From assembly GCA_002337925.1 (NCBI GenBank), contig DDHB01000103.1, forward strand, positions 24,229-41,776: 17,548 bases of DNA, written 5' to 3'. The first letter of the stretch is position 1. Each line of letters begins with the position of its first letter. A program made the position numbers and the translations under genes. The stretch is from Sporomusaceae bacterium UBA1887 (GTDB lineage Bacteria; Bacillota; Negativicutes; Sporomusales; DSM-15969). The notes beneath the pieces are model-generated. The model saw only the letters and a list, made by a program, of their open reading frames with translations. It did no database searches and was not told where the DNA came from. This document shows, in pieces, positions 13,524-17,548 of this stretch.

Positions 13524-14438
13524 TTAGAAAAAGCGCTGTGCATCATTGATATCGCGGATTATCTGTTCCTTTAACGCTTCCGCTCCCGCAAATCGTATCT
13601 CACCTCGAAGACGGGATAGAAAGGATACTCGTACTTCTTTATTGTATAAATCACCATTAAAGTTTAGTATGAACACTTCCAGCCTGCGGATTTGCCCGTT
13701 AAAGGTAGGGTTTACACCGACATTCGCCACACCATTAAGCCAAGTGGTGCCTATTTTAATTTGTACAGCATATACACCATCTGCCGGTATTACCATGCCT
13801 GGAGGTATCGGCAGGTTTGCCGTAGGATATCCAAGCAGTCTCCCCCGCTGGTCACCATTTATTACTTTGCCATCCATTGTAAATGGTCGTCCAAGCAGTT
13901 TTGCGGCCTGCTGCACATCCCCGCCTGCAATCAACTGCCTAATGAGTGTACTGCTAACCAGAGATCCCTCAACTAAAACTGCCTCAGGTACCTGAACATC
14001 AAAGTGATAGGCAATTCCCGCTTTTCTCAAGATCTCAGGTGTCCCCTTTCCCTGAAAGCCAAAAGTATAATTAGGGCCTACCACTACATGAGCAGGGCGA
14101 AAATTTCGCATCAATAACTGAATGAATTCAGCAGGCATAAGCTGTAAGAATTTTGCATCAAAAGGTATGGACATCAAAATATCGACTCCCATACCTGCAA
14201 TAATCTCAACCTTCTCTTCTTCCGGCATGATAAAAGGTGGACACCGTTCAGGATCAATTATGCTTAGAGGATGATTGCTAAAGGTAAACACCACACTGGT
14301 ACCGGATGACCGTTCAGCTAGTTGTACCGCCTGTCCAATGATTTGTTGATGTCCGGCGTGGACACCGTCAAAGGTTCCCAAAGCTATGGCAATATTCTCA
14401 TGCTTGCTTATATCTGCGAGTTCCGTAAACAGCTCCAT
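13524..14438 (-). CDS. ribF: Bifunctional riboflavin kinase / FMN adenylyltransferase
   Basis: RibF phosphorylates riboflavin to FMN and adenylates FMN to FAD. The 304-residue protein has both domains. The N-terminal adenylyltransferase domain carries GTFDGVHAGHQ (21-31, HXGH-like) and SSTLIR (162-167). The C-terminal flavokinase domain has GRLLGYPTANL (199-209), the PTAN motif that binds ATP and magnesium. AGGAGA lies 5-6 nt before the ATG. It starts 28 nt after truB. The stop codon lies within an imperfect 7-bp inverted repeat without a T run, so no firm terminator separates it from the rpsO promoter. Confidence 0.95.
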   Translation of the reverse strand: MELFTELADISKHENIAIALGTFDGVHAGHQQIIGQAVQLAERSSGTSVVFTFSNHPLSIIDPERCPPFIMPEEEKVEIIAGMGVDILMSIPFDAKFLQLMPAEFIQLLMRNFRPAHVVVGPNYTFGFQGKGTPEILRKAGIAYHFDVQVPEAVLVEGSLVSSTLIRQLIAGGDVQQAAKLLGRPFTMDGKVINGDQRGRLLGYPTANLPIPPGMVIPADGVYAVQIKIGTTWLNGVANVGVNPTFNGQIRRLEVFILNFNGDLYNKEVRVSFLSRLRGEIRFAGAEALKEQIIRDINDAQRFF

Positions 14439-14466
14439 ACCATTCTCCTCACATACCTAGATGATA

Positions 14467-15333
14467 TTAGAATAAGGACAAAATCTTCACTGGTTTTAAC
14501 AGTGAGGAGGTACTGTCATACTGTCCAATTCCAACTAAACGTTCTTGCGTATCATAAAGCCTTACTAAAGAACTTGGGCAAGTTTGAGTAAAAACTGCTT
14601 TCCCTTGCTGAAGGTCCTTACATTCTGATGGACTGAGCTTAACTAGCGGAAAATGTGCAACAGCAAAATCAAGAGGTAATACGATCGCTTCTTTCTTATT
14701 GCTGATCTCTTCAATAGAAACAGCTTGCTCCAGCGTAAAATCCCCAACCTTGGTACGAACCAAAAAGCTCATGACTGCCGGACAGCCAAGCTTCCTGCCG
14801 ATATCTTGGCAAAGTGAACGAATATACGTGCCTTTTGAGCAGTCTACATCAAGCAAAAGTGTTGACCGCCTGACTTCCAGTATGCGTATGTCGTGAATAT
14901 GCACCTGACGGGCTTTGGGTTCGACAGCAATACCAGCGCGGGCTAACTCATACAATTTTTTCCCATCAACCTTTATTGCAGAATATACCGGCGGGATTTG
15001 CGTAATAGCTCCAATAAAAGTCGCCAGCACTTCTTCAAGTCGCTGGCGGGCAGGTAATTCACACGGACCGGTCTGCGTTACTTTACCGGTATCGTCACCG
15101 GTGTCAGTTTCAAAACCAAAAGTAACTTCTACCCGGTAACTTTTTGCAGCCTCTGTCGAATACTCGATCAGACGAGTGGCAGAGCCTAAAAATACCGGTA
15201 ATACACCTGCAGCAGCTGGGTCGAGAGTTCCAGCATGACCTACTTTCTTCATAGCAAAAACCCGCCGTATATAGGATACTGCATCATGAGATGTCATGCC
15301 TGGCGGTTTTAATATATTGATTATACCATTCAT
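14467..15333 (-). CDS. truB: tRNA pseudouridine(55) synthase
   Basis: TruB converts U55 in the T loop of tRNAs to pseudouridine. The 288-residue protein begins MNGIINILKPPGMTSHD and has the catalytic motif GHAGTLDPAAAGVLP (32-46), with nucleophile D38. IPPVYSAIKVDGKKLYELAR (about 120-139) and CSKGTYIRSL (about 167-176) are also typical. A C-terminal part after about 215 resembles the PUA-like extension. The ATG at 15333 is 4 nt after the nrnA stop, and AGGTGA overlaps that stop, so translation is coupled. The open frame runs further upstream inside nrnA, but without a matching start. Confidence 0.95.
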   Translation of the reverse strand: MNGIINILKPPGMTSHDAVSYIRRVFAMKKVGHAGTLDPAAAGVLPVFLGSATRLIEYSTEAAKSYRVEVTFGFETDTGDDTGKVTQTGPCELPARQRLEEVLATFIGAITQIPPVYSAIKVDGKKLYELARAGIAVEPKARQVHIHDIRILEVRRSTLLLDVDCSKGTYIRSLCQDIGRKLGCPAVMSFLVRTKVGDFTLEQAVSIEEISNKKEAIVLPLDFAVAHFPLVKLSPSECKDLQQGKAVFTQTCPSSLVRLYDTQERLVGIGQYDSTSSLLKPVKILSLF

Positions 15334-15337
15334 TGCA

Positions 15338-16285
15338 TCACCTGATTTGAGCAATAGCAACAGGCAATACTTGTTCTATCGCATTTTCCAAAGTATCATG
15401 AATGGTGCAGCCGGCAGCGCGAATATGTCCGCCTCCACCAAAAGTAAGGGCAACTTGACTCACATCTGCCCGATGCGACCGGAAACTAATTCTAACAGTC
15501 CGCTCATCAATTGCTCTAAATAAGATTGCTATTTCTACGCCCTCAATCGAGCGGGCATAGTTGATAAAGCCTTCTGTGTTTTCATCGGGATCATTGAGTA
15601 AGTCAGGTGAAATTGTCATAATGGCAATTTTACCTTCATAATGAGTCTCAATCGTTTGTAATACTTTCGTCAACGTGATAAGGTTTGCAATTGACCGCTG
15701 TTCCAAGGCCTCAGATATAACTTGAGGCTGCGCTCCGGCATCAACCAAATCTGCTGCGTAGTGCAAGGTAGAAGCCGTGGTATTTGCATACCGAAAGAAG
15801 CCGCAGTCTGTTGCTATTGCCGTATACAGGCAAGTACCAATATCTGCCGTTACCTTAGAATTCATTAGGTTCAACAACGCAAGAATAATTTCTCCCGTTG
15901 CTGCTGCTTTGCTGTCAATATAGTAATAATCAGCGAATCTCGTATTCGAGATGTGATGATCAAGGTTAAGGATCGGCGCCTTAACCGTATTCTGTACTTT
16001 TCCGATTCGCTCAATATCACTTGCATCCAGGACTACGAGCAAATCTGTAGTAAACCGGTCATTATCGACCGGTTTACTAATTTTTTTCCAATTAGGTAAA
16101 AAATGATACGTTGCAGGAACAACATCATCAAGCAACATATATACTTTTTTACCGTCTGCCTGCAGTGCCTCATATAGAGCCAGCATGGAGCCCAGCGAGT
16201 CTCCATCGGGATGTACGTGTGCAGTTAGTACGATTGTGTTTGCACTATGCAGCATTTCAGCCACTTGCGGCAATGATATCTCCAT
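15338..16285 (-). CDS. nrnA: DHH-family oligoribonuclease / pAp phosphatase
   Basis: NrnA degrades short oligonucleotides (nanoRNA) from the 3' end and dephosphorylates pAp. The protein is 315 residues. The DHH domain shows HVHPDGDSLGS (23-33), VLDASD (85-90) and LDHHISN (108-114), which carry the manganese ligands. The C-terminal DHHA1 domain ends with GGGGHIRAAGC (283-293), which binds substrate. GAGGATC lies 7 nt before the ATG. The gap to rbfA is 2 nt. In this order (rbfA-nrnA-truB-ribF) it is a standard member of the infB operon of Bacillota. Confidence 0.93.
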   Translation of the reverse strand: MEISLPQVAEMLHSANTIVLTAHVHPDGDSLGSMLALYEALQADGKKVYMLLDDVVPATYHFLPNWKKISKPVDNDRFTTDLLVVLDASDIERIGKVQNTVKAPILNLDHHISNTRFADYYYIDSKAAATGEIILALLNLMNSKVTADIGTCLYTAIATDCGFFRYANTTASTLHYAADLVDAGAQPQVISEALEQRSIANLITLTKVLQTIETHYEGKIAIMTISPDLLNDPDENTEGFINYARSIEGVEIAILFRAIDERTVRISFRSHRADVSQVALTFGGGGHIRAAGCTIHDTLENAIEQVLPVAIAQIR

Positions 16286-16287
16286 GG

Positions 16288-16641
16288 CTATTGATCCTCT
16301 TCCTGCTTGAGTTTATCCAATAGCGTTTGAATATGAACGCTATGATCAAGCGATTCATCCAATTGCAGCAGCAATTCCGGAGAATGCCGGATTTTCAAGC
16401 GTTTTCCAACCTCAGCCCGGATAAAGCCCAGCGCTTTTTGTAATCCCTGCCAGGTTTCTTCTTTTTGTTCTTTGCTTCCAAATAAGCTTAAATATACTTT
16501 TGCCTGACGCAAATCCCCCGTAGCTTCCACCCTGGTAACCGTTACAAAACCAATACGTGGATCTTTAAGGTCAGTCAGAATCATTTTACTTACTTCTTGC
16601 TTAATAAATTCCTGTACTTTTTCCAGTCGCAGCTGACCCAT
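16288..16641 (-). CDS. rbfA: 30S ribosome-binding factor A
   Basis: RbfA assists late 16S rRNA 5'-end maturation on the 30S subunit and cold adaptation. The 117-residue protein has a single KH-like fold: RLEKVQEFIKQEVSKMIL (5-22), DPRIGFVTVTRVEATGDLRQAKVYLS (27-52) and the closing LKIRHSPELLLQLDESLDHSVHI. GGAGGGG lies 5 nt before the ATG. It sits 21 nt after infB and 2 nt before nrnA. Confidence 0.94.
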   Translation of the reverse strand: MGQLRLEKVQEFIKQEVSKMILTDLKDPRIGFVTVTRVEATGDLRQAKVYLSLFGSKEQKEETWQGLQKALGFIRAEVGKRLKIRHSPELLLQLDESLDHSVHIQTLLDKLKQEEDQ

Positions 16642-16662
16642 TATAACCCCTCCGCTTTTGCA

Positions 16663-17548
16663 CTAAGTACCTGGCTTAACCACTTCCATAGCGAATGCTT
16701 CAATGATATCTCCCTCTTTTATATCGCGGAATTTTTCAATCGATAAGCCGCATTCATAACCAGTGGCAACTTCTTTTACGTCGTCTTTGAAACGGCGTAA
16801 AGCATCGATCTTGCCTTCATGCACTACTATACCATCGCGTATAAGGCGTACTTGCGACGAATTGGTAATTTTGCCTTCCAGAACATAGGAGCCGGCAACA
16901 ACAGCCTTAGGAATGGAAATAACTTTACGTACTTCCAGGCGCCCTTGAATTACTTCTTTATACTCTGGAGCAAGCATACCGGTCATAGCTGCTTCTACAT
17001 CATTAATTGCTTCATAAATAACTCGGTATGTCTTAAGATCAACTTTTTCACTTTCAGCTGCTTTACGCGCATTAGCATCAGGGCGAACATTGAAGCCCAT
17101 GATTAATGCATTTGAGGCAGATGCAAGCATGACGTCCGACTCATTAATCGCGCCAACGCCTGCATGAATAATGTTTACCCGAACTTCTTTATTCTTTAAT
17201 GCCATTAAAGACTGGCGCAGTGCTTCAATGGAGCCCTGTACATCCGCCTTGATGACGATATTCAAATCTTTTAACGTACCATCTTGAATTTGCTTAAAGA
17301 TATCATCCAAAGTAACTTTCTGCGTTTGTGACATATCGTCAGTCCGCTTTTTAGCTATGCGTTTTTCAGCTACTGCCCGGGCTATTTTTTCATCAGTTAC
17401 ATTTAGTATATCCCCAGCTTGAGGAACATCAGACAAGCCTAAAACTTCAACAGGCATTGAAGGCTCAGCTTTTTTGACCTTTTCCCCTCTGTCATTGATC
17501 ATAGCGCGCACTTTGCCGTGAGCAGTACCGGCGATAATCGTATCACCA
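16663..17548 (-). CDS. infB: Translation initiation factor IF-2, C-terminal part
   Basis: IF-2 is the GTPase that places initiator tRNA on the ribosome. Only the last 294 codons are in the window; the frame is open to the right edge and the GTPase domain lies beyond it. The fragment starts in the beta-barrel domain after the G domain (GDTIIAGTAHGKVRAM, then LSDVPQAGD). It continues through domain 3 (VIKADVQGSIEALRQSL and IIHAGVGAINESDVMLASAS) and ends in the C-terminal domain that binds fMet-tRNA (IRDGIVVHEGKI, GYECGLSIEKF). A GTG at 17511 lies inside conserved sequence and is not the start. Confidence 0.96.
   Translation of the reverse strand, partial: GDTIIAGTAHGKVRAMINDRGEKVKKAEPSMPVEVLGLSDVPQAGDILNVTDEKIARAVAEKRIAKKRTDDMSQTQKVTLDDIFKQIQDGTLKDLNIVIKADVQGSIEALRQSLMALKNKEVRVNIIHAGVGAINESDVMLASASNALIMGFNVRPDANARKAAESEKVDLKTYRVIYEAINDVEAAMTGMLAPEYKEVIQGRLEVRKVISIPKAVVAGSYVLEGKITNSSQVRLIRDGIVVHEGKIDALRRFKDDVKEVATGYECGLSIEKFRDIKEGDIIEAFAMEVVKPGT

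Noticed and set aside
13508..13535. Inverted repeat CGCTTTT/AAAAGCG at the end of ribF as terminator
   Set aside because: It has only 7 bp and a long loop, overlaps the stop codon and has no T run after it.
13546..13995. 149-codon plus-strand ORF opposite ribF
   Set aside because: It is antisense to a fully conserved gene, with no ribosome site and no recognisable family.
17509..17511. GTG as a start for a 282-residue protein
   Set aside because: It lies inside conserved IF-2 sequence, and the frame continues to the window edge; it is a partial infB.
1..17548. Mobile elements, prophage, CRISPR array, tRNA or rRNA
   Set aside because: No transposase, integrase, regularly spaced repeats or RNA-gene sequences were seen. 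Gene order and composition look uniform and chromosomal.

Overview
The window is a stretch of chromosome from an endospore-forming, low-GC Bacillota. Evidence for sporulation is SpoIIM, a YlxY/PdaB-type deacetylase, a YlmC/YmxH PRC-barrel protein, EndoQ (YqxK type) and sigma-E-like promoters. Ferredoxin-style anaerobic metabolism is suggested only by butyrate kinase. A Sporomusa/Pelosinus-like Negativicute would fit, but that placement is an inference. Eighteen of the nineteen coding regions are on the minus strand, so the genes read from right to left. I see no mobile element, tRNA, rRNA or CRISPR array, and no gene-free stretch longer than 300 bases.

Right end (17548 to 13095): the conserved translation and RNA block infB (5' end cut off), rbfA, nrnA, truB, ribF, rpsO, with gaps of 2 to 28 nt up to ribF. 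rpsO has its own strong sigma-A promoter and a roughly 100-nt structured leader. pnp follows after a hairpin with a weak U tract and ends at its own terminator.

Middle (10761 to 4533): a ylxY-like deacetylase with altered catalytic residues. Then come an exported GH18 glycosidase and an exported N-acetylmuramoyl-L-alanine amidase, which form one unit and share a similar segment after the signal peptide. These are followed by an M16 peptidase (YmxG/MlpA type) with dut, then a small membrane protein, ymxH/ylmC, and a general-stress (YflT-like) protein. Compared with the Bacillus order pnp-ylxY-mlpA-ymxH-spoVFAB, two wall hydrolases, dut and a membrane protein have been inserted, and the dipicolinate genes do not follow.

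Left end (4388 to 1): butyrate kinase with a P-loop ATPase of unknown role, then nudF, endoQ and spoIIM. The one plus-strand gene is a 41-codon ORF (2477-2602), divergent from nudF. It has a strong ribosome-binding site and a sigma-E-like promoter. Its length, its place beside nudF and its residue pattern resemble MciZ, the Bacillus mother-cell peptide that blocks FtsZ. This is the most interesting candidate in the window. A sigma-E-like promoter with the exact 14-nt spacer also precedes spoIIM.
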